Shown here: one piece after another, positions 1-10,215 of the stretch | How positions within the stretch are numbered: position 1 is the first letter of the stretch | Layout of the letters: each line of letters starts with the position of its first letter | NCBI GenBank assembly: GCA_920105625.2 | Contig: OV050032.1 | Location: forward strand, 131,407,897-131,471,896 | Length of the DNA stretch: 64,000 nt | Reading direction: 5' to 3' | Source of the DNA: Clusia tigrina | Lineage: Eukaryota; Arthropoda; Insecta; Diptera; Clusiidae | The notes under the pieces: generated by a model | Seen by the model: the letters and a program-made list of their open reading frames with translations, nothing else | Databases searched by the model: none | What the model was told of the DNA's origin: nothing | Translations under genes and position numbers: made by a program

Positions 1-652
1 GTACATCTCTCAAATAATAACGGAGGTGTGCTAATTATAAGTCCCAACAAGGTGTGCTAGTTGGGACTTAGTGCTCAGTATGATCCAATCCAAAGGACAT
101 ATCCAGGTTGGGAGTTTGACGGAGGCGGTACATCTCTCAAATAATAACGGAGGTGTGCTAATTATAAGTCCCAACAAGGTGTGCTAATTATAATTCGGTG
201 TTATTATTATAATTAAAATTTGGTATAACTCCAACACTCAGTATGATCCAATCCAAAGGACATATCCAGGTGGGGAGTTTGACTGAAGCGGTACATCTCT
301 CAAATAATAACGGAGGTGTGCTAATTATAAGTCCCAACAAGGTGTGCTAATTATAATTCGGTGTTATTATTATAATTAAAATTTGGTATAACTCCAACAC
401 TCAGTATGATCCAATTCAAGGACATATCCAGGTGGGGAGTTTGACTGAGGCGGTACATCTCTCAAATAATAACGGAGGTGTGCTAATTATAAGTCCCAAC
501 AAGGTGTGCTAATTATAATTCGGTGTTATTATTATAATTAAAATTTGGTATAACTCCAACACTCAGTATGATCCAATTCAAGGACATATCCAGGTGGGGA
601 GTTTGACTGAGGCGGTACATCTCTCAAATAATAACGGAGGTGTGCTAATTAT
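1..652 (+). repeat. Domain-V 28S monomer array 0 (left-truncated)
   Basis: The window opens inside an array of the 162/163-bp monomer. About 122 bp of each monomer (e.g. 198-319) resembles 28S rRNA domain V: a TTATTATTATAAT expansion, then AGGTGGGGAGTTTGACTG, GGCGGTACATCTCTC and AATAATAACGGAGGTGT. The remaining ~40 bp is the 26-bp minisatellite motif. The anchor GTACATCTCT recurs at 1, 128, 291, 453 and 615, giving periods of 127, 163, 162 and 162. The 127-bp copy is an internal deletion that creates a perfect hairpin at 38-70. Whether monomers are 162 or 163 bp depends on CAATTCAAGG versus CAATCCAAAGG. Confidence 0.9.
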
Positions 653-1141
653 ACCTGAATGGCAAAAAGTGGTGGTCCGGTAGTTGGGTGAGACACGCCA
701 ACTTTGGAAATAAACTTTAAAATTAATTTAAACAATATTTTTGTAAATTTAAAAATTTTCCATACAAAAAAACTAAGATAAGATGTTACCGCCAAGAAAT
801 CTATATAGTTGGTCGACCTGAATGGCAAAAAGTGGTGGTTTGGTAGTTGAGTGGGGCCCTCCAACTAATGATATGAACTTAAATATCAATTAAAACAATA
901 TTTTGGTAAATTTAAAAATTTTCCATACAAAAAAACTAAGATAAGATGTTACCGCCAAGAAATCTATATAGTTGGTCGACCTGAATGGCAAAAAGTGGTG
1001 GTTTGGTAGTTGAGTGGGGCCCTCCAACTAATGATATGAACTTAAATATCAATTAAAACAATATTTTTGTAAATTTAAAAATTTTCCATACAAAAAAACT
1101 AAGATAAGATGTTACCGCCAAGAAATCTATATAGTTGGTCG
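653..1141. repeat. 163-bp spacer monomer triplet before tag 1
   Basis: Three tandem copies, each exactly 163 bp (starts 653, 816, 979), beginning ACCTGAATGGCAAAAAG and ending in TATATAGTTGGTCG. The first copy has GGTCCGGTAGTTGGGTGAG where the others have GGTTTGGTAGTTGAGTGGG. I see no similarity to 28S; it is probably rDNA intergenic-spacer material or unrelated satellite. The minus-strand 71-codon open frame across copies 1-2 starts at TTG and is not taken as a gene. Confidence 0.93.
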
Positions 1142-1149
1142 ACCTGGTT

Positions 1150-1213
1150 GTAAGTGGTAGAGCAGCTGCCATACTGCGATCCACTGAAGCTTATCCTTTG
1201 CTTGACGATTCGA
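1150..1213 (+). pseudogene. 28S rRNA 3'-terminal fragment (tag 1)
   Basis: A 64-bp sequence containing GCCATACTGCGATCCACTGA and CTTATCCTTTGCTTGACGAT matches my memory of the 3' end of insect 28S rRNA, and aligns with the vertebrate 28S terminus around CTGCGATC. It is joined upstream to spacer monomers, not to the body of 28S, so it cannot be the end of a working gene. All 13 copies are nearly identical. The true left edge may include the preceding ACCTGGTT. Confidence 0.82.
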
Positions 1214-1343
1214 GAAAAAAAAATCGAAAAAAATTGTATATGTAAATAAATACCATTATATATATATAAGATATTATTATATATTTATTATACTCCTACA
1301 AATCATCATCGTGTTTGTATTGTGTATATAATATTATATAATA

Positions 1344-1386
<43 letters not shown>

Positions 1387-1407
1387 ATGGATGCTGAGAT
1401 GATGTAT

Positions 1408-1496
<89 letters not shown>

Positions 1497-1635
1497 ATAT
1501 TAATTATTTATATATATAATGTCTATAATATATATTATTTTATAATACATATAATACTACTTTATTGTATTTATATAATATTTTTTGGATATTATATAAA
1601 TCGAATATGTGAGATATATAGATTATGCTATATAT
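1214..1635. repeat. AT-rich spacer with long (TA)n tract, L type
   Basis: The sequence after the 28S 3' end begins with A-runs (GAGAAAAAAAAATCG), then ATTGTATATG, and carries two TA tracts: about 1347-1383 and a 78-bp tract at about 1414-1491, the longest in the window. By position it corresponds to the 28S downstream spacer (3' ETS/IGS). No gene is seen. Confidence 0.85.
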
Positions 1636-2607
1636 GTCCACTTGGGTGTGCTAATTATAAGTCCCACCTAGGTGTGCTAATTATAAGTCCTACCTTGGTG
1701 TGCTAATTATAAGTCCCAACAAGGTGTACTAATTATAAATCCACTTGGGTGTGCTATTTATAAGTCCACTTGGGTGTGCTAATTATAAGTCCCAACAAGG
1801 TGTGCTAATTATAAGTCCCATTTGGGTGTGTGTCAATTTAATGTGAGAAAACTAAAAATTTTTTCGCCATGAATGTTGGAATTAATTTACACAACTAACT
1901 TGGAATTAATCTGGACAATTTTGTTGGAATTAATTTGGACAGTTTTTGTGTAAATTTCAAAATTCTATCGTTGCTATTTCATCTCGGTGTGCTAATTATA
2001 AGTCCCAACAAGGTGTGCTAATTATAAGTCCCACCTAGGTGTGCTAATTATAAGTCCTACCTTGGTGTGCTAATTATAAGTCCCATTTGGATGTGTGTCA
2101 TTTTAAAGTGAGAAATCCAACATTTTTTCGATATCAATGTTGGAATTAATTTACACAATTAACTTGGAATTAATCTGGACAATTTTGTTGGAATTAATTT
2201 GGACAGTTTTTGTGTAAATTTCAAAATTCTATCGTTGCTATTTCATCTGGGTGTGCTAATTATAAGTCCCAACAAGGTGTGCTAATTATAAGTCCCACCG
2301 AGGTGTGCTAATTATAAGTCCTACCTTGGTGTGCTAATTATAAGTCCCATTTGGGTGTGTGTCAATTTAATGTGAGAAATCTAAAAATTTTTTCGCTATG
2401 AATGTTGGAATTAATTTACACAATTAACTTGGAATTAATCTGGACAATTTTGTTGGAATTAATTTGGACAGTTTTTGTGTAAATTTCAAAATTCTATCGT
2501 TGCTATTTCATCTCGGTGTGCTATTTATAAGTCCCAACTAGGTGTGCTAATTATAAGTCCACTTGGGAGTGCTAATTATAAGTCCCAACAAGGTGTGCTA
2601 ATTATAA
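1636..2607. repeat. 26-bp minisatellite and ~264-bp module block, A-B-D
   Basis: It opens with several 26-bp copies (GTGTGCTAATTATAAGTCC plus a variable end: CAACAA, CACCTA, TACCTT), then modules A (from ~1815), B (~2080) and D (~2344). Each module runs from TTTGGGTGTGTGTCAATTTAA through GGAATTAATTTACACAA to ATTCTATCGTTGCTATTTC. The B copy ends with the TCATCTGGG tail normally found on module C, so B and C look fused by an internal deletion. Confidence 0.9.
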
Positions 2608-3193
2608 TTCGGTGTTATTATTATAATTAAAATTTGGTATAACTCCAACACTCAGTATGATCCAATACAAGGACATATCCAGGTGGGGAGTTTGACTGAG
2701 GCGGTACATCTCTCAAATAATAACGGAGGTGTGCTAATTATAAGTCCCAACAAGGTGTGCTAGTTGGGACTTAGTGCTCAGTATGATCCAATCCAAAGGA
2801 CATATCCAGGTTGGGAGTTTGACGGAGGCGGTACATCTCTCAAATAATAACGGAGGTGTGCTAATTATAAGTCCCAACAAGGTGTGCTAATTATAATTCG
2901 GTGTTATTATTATAATTGAAATTTGGTATAACTCCAACACTCAGTATGATCCAATCCAAAGGACATATCCAGGTGGGGAGTTTGACTGAGGCGGTACATC
3001 TCTCAAATAATAACGGAGGTGTGCTAATTATAAGTCCCAACAAGGTGTGCTAATTATAATTCGGTGTTATTATTATAATTAAAATTTGGTATAACTCCAA
3101 CACTCAGTATGATCCAATTCAAGGACATATCCAGGTGGGGAGTTTGACTGAGGCGGTACATCTCTCAAATAATAACGGAGGTGTGCTAATTAT
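2608..3193 (+). repeat. Domain-V 28S monomer array 1 (4 monomers)
   Basis: GTACATCTC anchors lie at 2704, 2831, 2994 and 3156. The first monomer has the CAATACAAGG variant, shared with arrays 3, 8 and 10. The second is the 127-bp deletion monomer with the hairpin at 2741-2773. The array stops abruptly at CTAATTAT, where the spacer triplet begins. Confidence 0.9.
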
Positions 3194-3682
3194 ACCTGAA
3201 TGGCAAAAAGTGGTGGTCCGGTAGTTGGGTGAGACACGCCAACTATGGAAATAAACTTTAAAATTAATTTAAACAATATTTTTGTAAATTTAAAAATTTT
3301 CCATACAAAAAAACTAAAATAAGATGTTACCGCCAAGAAATCTATATAGTTGGTCGACCTGAATGACAAAAAGTGGTGGTTTGGTAGTTGAGTGGGGCCC
3401 TCCAACTAATGATATGAACTTAAATATCAATTAAAACAATATTTTGGTAAATTTAAAAATTTTCCATACAAAAAAACTAAGATAAGATGTTACCGCCAAG
3501 AAATCTATATAGTGGGTCGACCTGAATGGCAAAAAGTTGTGGTTTGGTAGTTGAGTGGGGCCCTCCAAGTAATGATATGAAGTTAAATATCAATTAAAAC
3601 AATATTTTTGTAAATTGAAAAATTTTTCATACAAAAAAACTAAGATAAGATGTTACCGCCAAGAAATCTATATAGTTGGTCG
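3194..3682. repeat. 163-bp spacer monomer triplet before tag 2
   Basis: Three 163-bp copies of the S-leading kind: copy 1 has ACTAAAATAAG instead of ACTAAGATAAG, copy 2 ends AGTGGGTCGACC, and copy 3 has AAAAAGTTGTGG and CCAAGTAATG. These markers recur before tags 4, 9 and 11. Confidence 0.93.
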
Positions 3683-3690
3683 ACCTGGTT

Positions 3691-3754
3691 GTAAGTGGTA
3701 GAGCAGCTGCCATACTGCGATCCACTGAAGCTTATCCTTTGCTTGACGATTCGA
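3691..3754 (+). pseudogene. 28S rRNA 3'-terminal fragment (tag 2)
   Basis: 64-bp copy of the 28S 3' end, same sequence as tag 1. Flanked on the left by spacer, so it is a detached fragment. Confidence 0.82.
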
Positions 3755-3885
3755 GAAAAAAAATCGAAAAAAATTTTATATGTAAATAAATACCATTATA
3801 TATATATATAAGATATTATTATATATTTATTATACTCCTACAAATCATCATCGTGTTTGTATTGTGTATATAATATTATATAATA

Positions 3886-3922
<37 letters not shown>

Positions 3923-4109
3923 ATGGATGCTGAGATGATGTATATTTTTTATATATATATATATAAAATAATATTAATTATTTATATATATAATGTCTAT
4001 AATATATATTATTTTATAATACATATAATACTACTTTATTGTATTTATATAATATTTTTTGGATATTATATAAATCGAATATGTGAGATATATAGATTAT
4101 GCTATATAT
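3755..4109. repeat. AT-rich spacer, short TA tract, S type
   Basis: Differs from the L type by one A fewer in the first A-run, AATTTTATATG in place of AATTGTATATG, and a second TA tract of only ~16 bp (about 3950-3965). No gene is seen. Confidence 0.85.
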
Positions 4110-5607
4110 GTCCACTTGGGTGTGCTAATTATAAGTCCCACCTATGTGTGCTAATTATAAGTCCTACCTTGGTGTGCTAATTATAAGTCCCAACAAGGTG
4201 TGCTAATTATAAGTCCCTTTTGGGTGTGTGTCAATTTAAAGTGAGAACTCTAAAAATTTTTTCGATACCAATGTTGGAATTAATTTACACAATGGTGGAA
4301 TTAATTTACACAATGTTGGAATTAATTTACACAATGTTGGAATTAATTTACACAATTAACTTGGAATTAATTTGGACAATTTTGTTGGAATTAATTTGGA
4401 CAGTTTTTGTGTAAATTTCAAAATTCTATCGTTGCTATTTCATCTGGGTGTGCTAATTATAAGTCCCAACAAGGTGTGCTAATTATAAGTCCCACCTAGG
4501 TGTGCTAATTATAAGTCCTACCTTGGTGTGCTAATTATAAGTCCCATTTGGGTGTGTGTCAATTTAATGTGAGAAAACTAAAAATTTTTTCGCCATGAAT
4601 GTTGGAATTAATTTACACAACTAACTTGGAATTAATCTGGACAATTTTGTTGGAATTAATTTGGACAGTTTTTGTGTAAATTTCAAAATTCTATCGTTGC
4701 TATTTCATCTCGGTGTGCTAATTATAAGTCCCAACAAGGTGTGCTAATTATAAGTCCCACCTAGGTGTGCTAATTATAAGTCCTACCTTAGTGTGCTAAT
4801 TATAAGTCCCATTTGGGTGTGTGTGAATTTAAAGTGAGAAATCCAACATTTTTTCGATATCAATGTTGGAATTAATTTACACAATTAACTTGGAGTTAAT
4901 CTGGACAATTTTGTTGGAATTAATTTGGACAGTTTTTGTGGAAATTTCTAAATTCTATCGTTGCTATTTCATCTTGGTGTGCTAATTATAAGTCCCAACA
5001 AGGTGTGCTAATTATATGTCCACTTTGGTGTGCTATTTATATGTCCCACCTAGGTGTGCTAATTATAAGTCCCATTTGGGTGTGTGTCAATTTAATGTGA
5101 GAAAACTAAAAATTTTTTCACTTTGAATGTTGGAATTAATTTACACAATTAACTTGGAATTAATCTGGACAATTTTGTTGGAATTAATTTGGACAGTTTT
5201 TGTGTAAATTTCAAAATTCTATCGTTGCTATTTCATCTGGGTGTGCTAATTATAAGTCCCAACAAGGTGTGCTAATTATAAGTCCCACCGAGGTGTGCTA
5301 ATTATAAGTCCTACCTTGGTGTGCTAATTATAAGTCCCATTTGGGTGTGTGTCAATTTAATGTGAGAAATCTAAAAATTTTTTCGCTATGAATGTTGGAA
5401 TTAATTTACACAATTAACTTGGAATTAATCTGGACAATTTTGTTGGAATTAATTTGGACAGTTTTTGTGTAAATTTCAAAATTCTATCGTTGCTATTTCA
5501 TCTCGGTGTGCTATTTATAAGTCCCAACTAGGTGTGCTAATTATAAGTCCACTTGGGAGTGCTAATTATAAGTCCCAACAAGGTGTGCTAATTATAATTC
5601 GGTGTTA
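4110..5607. repeat. Minisatellite and module block, complete E-A-B-C-D
   Basis: A full set of five modules in the canonical order. Module E (from ~4214) holds four tandem copies of a 21-bp repeat (GTTGGAATTAATTTACACAAT), one with GTGG. Because 21 is a multiple of three, a frame stays open through it and reads MLELIYT repeats. Markers shared with units 9 and 11: CCTTAGTGTG (~4786) and GTGTGTGAATTTAAAG (~4817). Confidence 0.9.
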
Positions 5608-6345
5608 TTATTATAATTAAAATTTGGTATAACTCCAACACTCAGTATGATCCAATTCAAGGACATAGCCAGGTGGGGAGTTTGACTGAGGCGGTACATC
5701 TCTCAAATAATAACGGAGGTGTGCTAATTATAAGTCCCAACAAGGTGTGCTAGTTGGGACTTAGTGCTCAGTATGATCCAATCCAAAGGACATATCCAGG
5801 TTGGGAGTTTGACGGAGGCGGTACATCTCTCAAATAATAACGGAGGTGTGCTAATTATAAGTCCCAACAAGGTGTGCTAATTATAATTCGGTGTTATTAT
5901 TATAATTAAAATTTGGTATAACTCCAACACTCAGTATGATCCAATCCAAAGGACATATCCAGGTGGGGAGTTTGACTGAAGCGGTACATCTCTCAAATAA
6001 TAACGGAGGTGTGCTAATTATAAGTCCCAACAAGGTGTGCTAATTATAATTCGGTGTTATTATTATAATTAAAATTTGGTATAACTCCAACACTCAGTAT
6101 GATCCAATTCAAGGACATATCCAGGTGGGGAGTTTGACTGAGGCGGTACATCTCTCAAATAATAACGGAGGTGTGCTAATTATAAGTCCCAACAAGGTGT
6201 GCTAATTATAATTCGGTGTTATTATTATAATTAAAATTTGGTATAACTCCAACACTCAGTATGATCCAATTCAAGGACATATCCAGGTGGGGAGTTTGAC
6301 TGAGGCGGTACATCTCTCAAATAATAACGGAGGTGTGCTAATTAT
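5608..6345 (+). repeat. Domain-V 28S monomer array 2 (5 monomers)
   Basis: The first monomer carries GACATAGCC rather than GACATATCC, a private variant shared with arrays 9 and 11. The second is the hairpin monomer (5731-5763). The third has GACTGAAGCGG. Confidence 0.9.
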
Positions 6346-6834
6346 ACCTGAATGGCAAAAAGTGGTGGTCCGGTAGTTGGGTGAGACACGCCAACTATGG
6401 AAATAAACTTTAAAATTAATTTAAACAATATTTTTGTAAATTTAAAAATTTTTCATACAAAAAAACTAAGATAAGATGTTACCGCCAAGAAATCTATATA
6501 GTTGGTCGACCTGAATGGCAAAAAGTGGTGGTTTGGTAGTTGAGTGGGGCCCTCCAACTAATGATATGAACTTAAATATCAATTAAAACAATATTTTGGT
6601 AAATTTAAAAATTTTCCATACAAAAAAACTAAGATAAGATGTTACCGCCAAGAAATCTATATAGTTGGTCGACCTGAATGGCAAAAAGTGGTGGTTTGGT
6701 AGTTGAGTGGGGCCCTCCAACTAATGATATGAACTTAAATATCAATTAAAACAATATTTTTGTAAATTTAAAAATTTTCCATACAAAAAAACCAAGATAA
6801 GATGTTACCGCCAAGAAATCTATATAGTTGGTCG
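6346..6834. repeat. 163-bp spacer monomer triplet before tag 3
   Basis: Three copies of exactly 163 bp in the L-leading form (all TAGTTGGTCGACC). It lacks the AGTGGGTCG marker of the triplet before tag 2. Confidence 0.93.
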
Positions 6835-6842
6835 ACCTGGTT

Positions 6843-6906
6843 GTAAGTGGTAGAGCAGCTGCCATACTGCGATCCACTGAAGCTTATCCTTTGCTTGACG
6901 ATTCGA
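6843..6906 (+). pseudogene. 28S rRNA 3'-terminal fragment (tag 3)
   Basis: 64-bp 28S 3'-end copy, same as tag 1, again preceded by ACCTGGTT and spacer monomers. Confidence 0.82.
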
Positions 6907-7036
6907 GAAAAAAAAATCGAAAAAAATTGTATATGTAAATAAATACCATTATATATATATAAGATATTATTATATATTTATTATACTCCTACAAATCATC
7001 ATCGTGTTTGTATTGTGTATATAATATTATATAATA

Positions 7037-7081
<45 letters not shown>

Positions 7082-7099
7082 ATGGATGCTGAGATGATG

Positions 7100-7175
<76 letters not shown>

Positions 7176-7313
7176 TTAATATTATTTATATATATAATGT
7201 CTATAATATATATTATTTTATAATACATATAATACTACTTTATTGTATTTATATAATATTTTTTGGATATTATATAAATCGAATATGTGAGATATATAGA
7301 TTATGCTATATAT
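6907..7313. repeat. AT-rich spacer with long (TA)n tract, L type
   Basis: L-type spacer. The second TA tract is ~65 bp (about 7107-7171). A rearranged AAATAATTAATATT follows it, where other copies read AAAATAATATTAATT. Confidence 0.85.
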
Positions 7314-8549
7314 GTCCACTTGGGTGTGCTAATTATAAGTCCCACCTAGGTGTGCTAATTATAAGTCCTACCTTGGTGTGCTAATTATAAGTCCCAACAA
7401 GGTGTGCTAATTATAAATCTACTTGGGTGTGCTATTTATAAGTCCACTTGGGTGTGCTAATTATAAGTCCCAACAAGGTGTGCTAATTATAAGTCCCATT
7501 TGGGTGTGTGTCAATTTAATGTGAGAAAACTAAAAATTTTTTCGCCATGAATGTTGGAATTAATTTACACAACTAACTTGGAATTAATCTGGACAATTTT
7601 GTTGGAATTAATTTGGACAGTTTTTGTGGAAATTTCAAAATTCTATCGTTGCTATTTTATCTCGGTGTGCTAATTATAAGTCCCAACAAGGTGTGCTAAT
7701 TATAAGTCCCACCTAGGTGTGCTAATTATAAGTCCTACCTTGGTGTGCTAATTATAAGTCCCATTTGGATGTGTGTCAATTTAAAGTGAGAAATCCAACA
7801 TTTTTTCGATATCAATGTTGGAATTAATTTACACAATTAACTTGGAATTAATCTGGACAATTTTGTTGGAATTAATTTGGACAGTTTTTGTGGAAATTTC
7901 TAAATTCTATCGTTGCTATTTCATCTTGGTGTGCTAATTATAAGTCCCAACAAGGTGTGCTAATTATATGTCCACTTTGGTGTGCTATTTATATGTCCCA
8001 CCTAGGTGTGCTAATTATAAGTCCCATTTGGGTGTGTGTCAATTTAATGTGAGAAAACTAAAAATTTTTTCACTTTGAATGTTGGAATTAATTTACACAA
8101 TTAACTTGGAATTAATCTGGACAATTTTGTTGGAATTAATTTGGACAGTTTTTGTGTAAATTTCAAAATTCTATCGTTGCTATTTCATCTGGGTGTGCTA
8201 ATTATAAGTCCCAACAAGGTGTGCTAATTATAAGTCCCACCGAGGTGTGCTAATTATAAGTCCTACCTTGGTGTGCTAATTATAAGTCCCATTTGGGTGT
8301 GTGTCAATTTAATGTGAGAAATCTAAAAATTTTTTCGCTATGAATGTTGGAATTAATTTACACAATTAACTTGGAATTAATCTGGACAATTTTGTTGGAA
8401 TTAATTTGGACAGTTTTTGTGTAAATTTCAAAATTCTATCGTTGCTATTTCATCTCGGTGTGCTATTTATAAGTCCCAACTAGGTGTGCTAATTATAAGT
8501 CCACTTGGGAGTGCTAATTATAAGTCCCAACAAGGTGTGCTAATTATAA
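7314..8549. repeat. Minisatellite and module block, A-B-C-D
   Basis: Four modules, with E absent. Variants AAATCTACTTGGG (~7426) and CTATTTTATCTCGG (~7652) recur only in the unit starting at 53588, so this block and that one share recent ancestry. Confidence 0.9.
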
Positions 8550-9299
8550 TTCGGTGTTATTATTATAATTAAAATTTGGTATAACTCCAACACTCAGTAT
8601 GATCCAATACAAGGACATATCCAGGTGGGGAGTTTGACTGAGGCGGTACATCTCTCAAATAATAACGGAGGTGTGCTAATTATAAGTCCCAACAAGGTGT
8701 GCTAGTTGGGACTTAGTGCTCAGTATGATCCAATCCAAAGGACATATCCAGGTTGGGAGTTTGACGGAGGCGGTACATCTCTCAAATTATAAAGGAAGGT
8801 GTGCTAATTATAAGTCCCAACAAGGTGTGCTAATTATAATTCGGTGTTATTATTATAATTAAAATTTGGTATAACTCCAACACTCAGTATGATCCAATCC
8901 AAAGGACATATCCAGGTGGGGAGTTTGACTGAGGCGGTACATCTCTCAAATAATAACGGAGGTGTGCTAATTATAAGTCCCAACAAGGTGTGCTAATTAT
9001 AATTCGGTGTTATTATTATAATTAAAATTTGGTATAACTCCAACACTCAGTATGATCCAATTCAAGGACATATCCAGGTGGGGAGTTTGACTGAGGCGGT
9101 ACATCTCTCAAATAATAACGGAGGTGTGCTAATTATAAGTCCCAACAAGGTGTGCTAATTATAATTCGGTGTTATTATTATAATTAAAATTTGGTATAAC
9201 TCCAACACTCAGTATGATCCAATCCAAAGGACATATCCAGGTGGGGAGTTTGACTGAGGCGGTACATCTCTCAAATAATAACGGAGGTGTGCTAATTAT
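8550..9299 (+). repeat. Domain-V 28S monomer array 3 (5 monomers)
   Basis: First monomer CAATACAAGG type; second is the hairpin monomer (8683-8715), with a local change to CAAATTATAAAGGAAGG after it. The right part resembles arrays 1, 8 and 10 while the left flank resembles the 53588 unit, so the unit is mosaic. Confidence 0.9.
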
Positions 9300-9788
9300 A
9301 CCTGAATGGCAAAAAGTGGTGGTCCGGTAGTTGGGTGAGACACGCCAACTATGGAAATAAACTTTAAAATTAATTTAAACAATATTTTTGTAAATTTAAA
9401 AATTTTCCATACAATAAAACTAAAATAAGATGTTACCGCCAAGAAATCTATATAGTTGGTCGACCTGAATGGCAAAAAGTGGTGGTTTGGTAGTTGAGTG
9501 GGGCCCTCCAACTAATGATATGAACTTAAATATCAATTAAAACAATATTTTGGTAAATTTAAAAATTTTCCATACAAAAAAACTAAGATAAGATGTTACC
9601 GCCAAGAAATCTATATAGTGGGTCGACCTGAATGGCAAAAAGTTGTGGTTTGGTAGTTGAGTGGGGCCCTCCAAGTAATGATATGAAGTTAAATATCAAT
9701 TAAAACAATATTTTTGTAAATTGAAAAATTTTTCATACAAAAAAACTAAGATAAGATGTTACCGCCAAGAAATCTATATAGTTGGTCG
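9300..9788. repeat. 163-bp spacer monomer triplet before tag 4
   Basis: S-leading triplet with the AAAATAAG, AGTGGGTCG and AAGTTGTGG markers. Copy 1 has a private CATACAATAAAAC. Confidence 0.93.
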
Positions 9789-9796
9789 ACCTGGTT

Positions 9797-9860
9797 GTAA
9801 GTGGTAGAGCAGCTGCCATACTGCGATCCACTGAAGCTTATCCTTTGCTTGACGATTCGA
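9797..9860 (+). pseudogene. 28S rRNA 3'-terminal fragment (tag 4)
   Basis: 64-bp 28S 3'-end copy opening the first long unit (8.1 kb to the next tag). Confidence 0.82.
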
Positions 9861-9991
9861 GAAAAAAAATCGAAAAAAATTTTATATGTAAATAAATACC
9901 ATTATATATATATATAAGATATTATTATATATTTATTATACTCCTACAAATCATCATCGTGTTTGTATTGTGTATATAATATTATATAATA

Positions 9992-10028
<37 letters not shown>

Positions 10029-10215
10029 ATGGATGCTGAGATGATGTATATTTTTTATATATATATATATAAAATAATATTAATTATTTATATATATAAT
10101 GTCTATAATATATATTATTTTATAATACATATAATACTACTTTATTGTATTTATATAATATTTTTTGGATATTATATAAATCGAATATGTGAGATATATA
10201 GATTATGCTATATAT
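9861..10215. repeat. AT-rich spacer, short TA tract, S type
   Basis: S-type spacer, the same length as after tag 2 (355 bp), with a short second TA tract (~10056-10071). Confidence 0.85.

Noticed and set aside
198..319. R1/R2-type retrotransposon ends in 28S
   Set aside because: The well-known R1/R2 insertion sites lie upstream of this 28S segment, and no reverse transcriptase or element-like 3' tail is visible.
649..864. Recurrent 71-codon minus-strand frame over spacer monomers (also near 3190, 9296, 17443, 22165, 41586 and others)
   Set aside because: It is generated by the tandem 163-bp repeat, most copies start at TTG instead of ATG, and it has no recognisable domain. Its conservation is that of the repeat.
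1150..1213. End of a functional 28S gene
   Set aside because: The sequence upstream is spacer repeat, not 28S, in all 13 copies.
1636..1840. CRISPR-like array (regular 26-bp repeats)
   Set aside because: There are no unique spacers; the whole unit is repeated with small variants, and the sequence is eukaryotic.
3923..4180. 85-104-codon frames rich in I and Y across AT-rich spacers
   Set aside because: Translations of (TA)n and flanking AT-rich DNA running into minisatellite; lengths follow microsatellite length.
4220..4414. Frames reading MLELIYT repeats in module E (several copies)
   Set aside because: A 21-bp minisatellite stays open in one frame by arithmetic. The frame starts at TTG and follows repeat-copy number; there is no sign of a protein.
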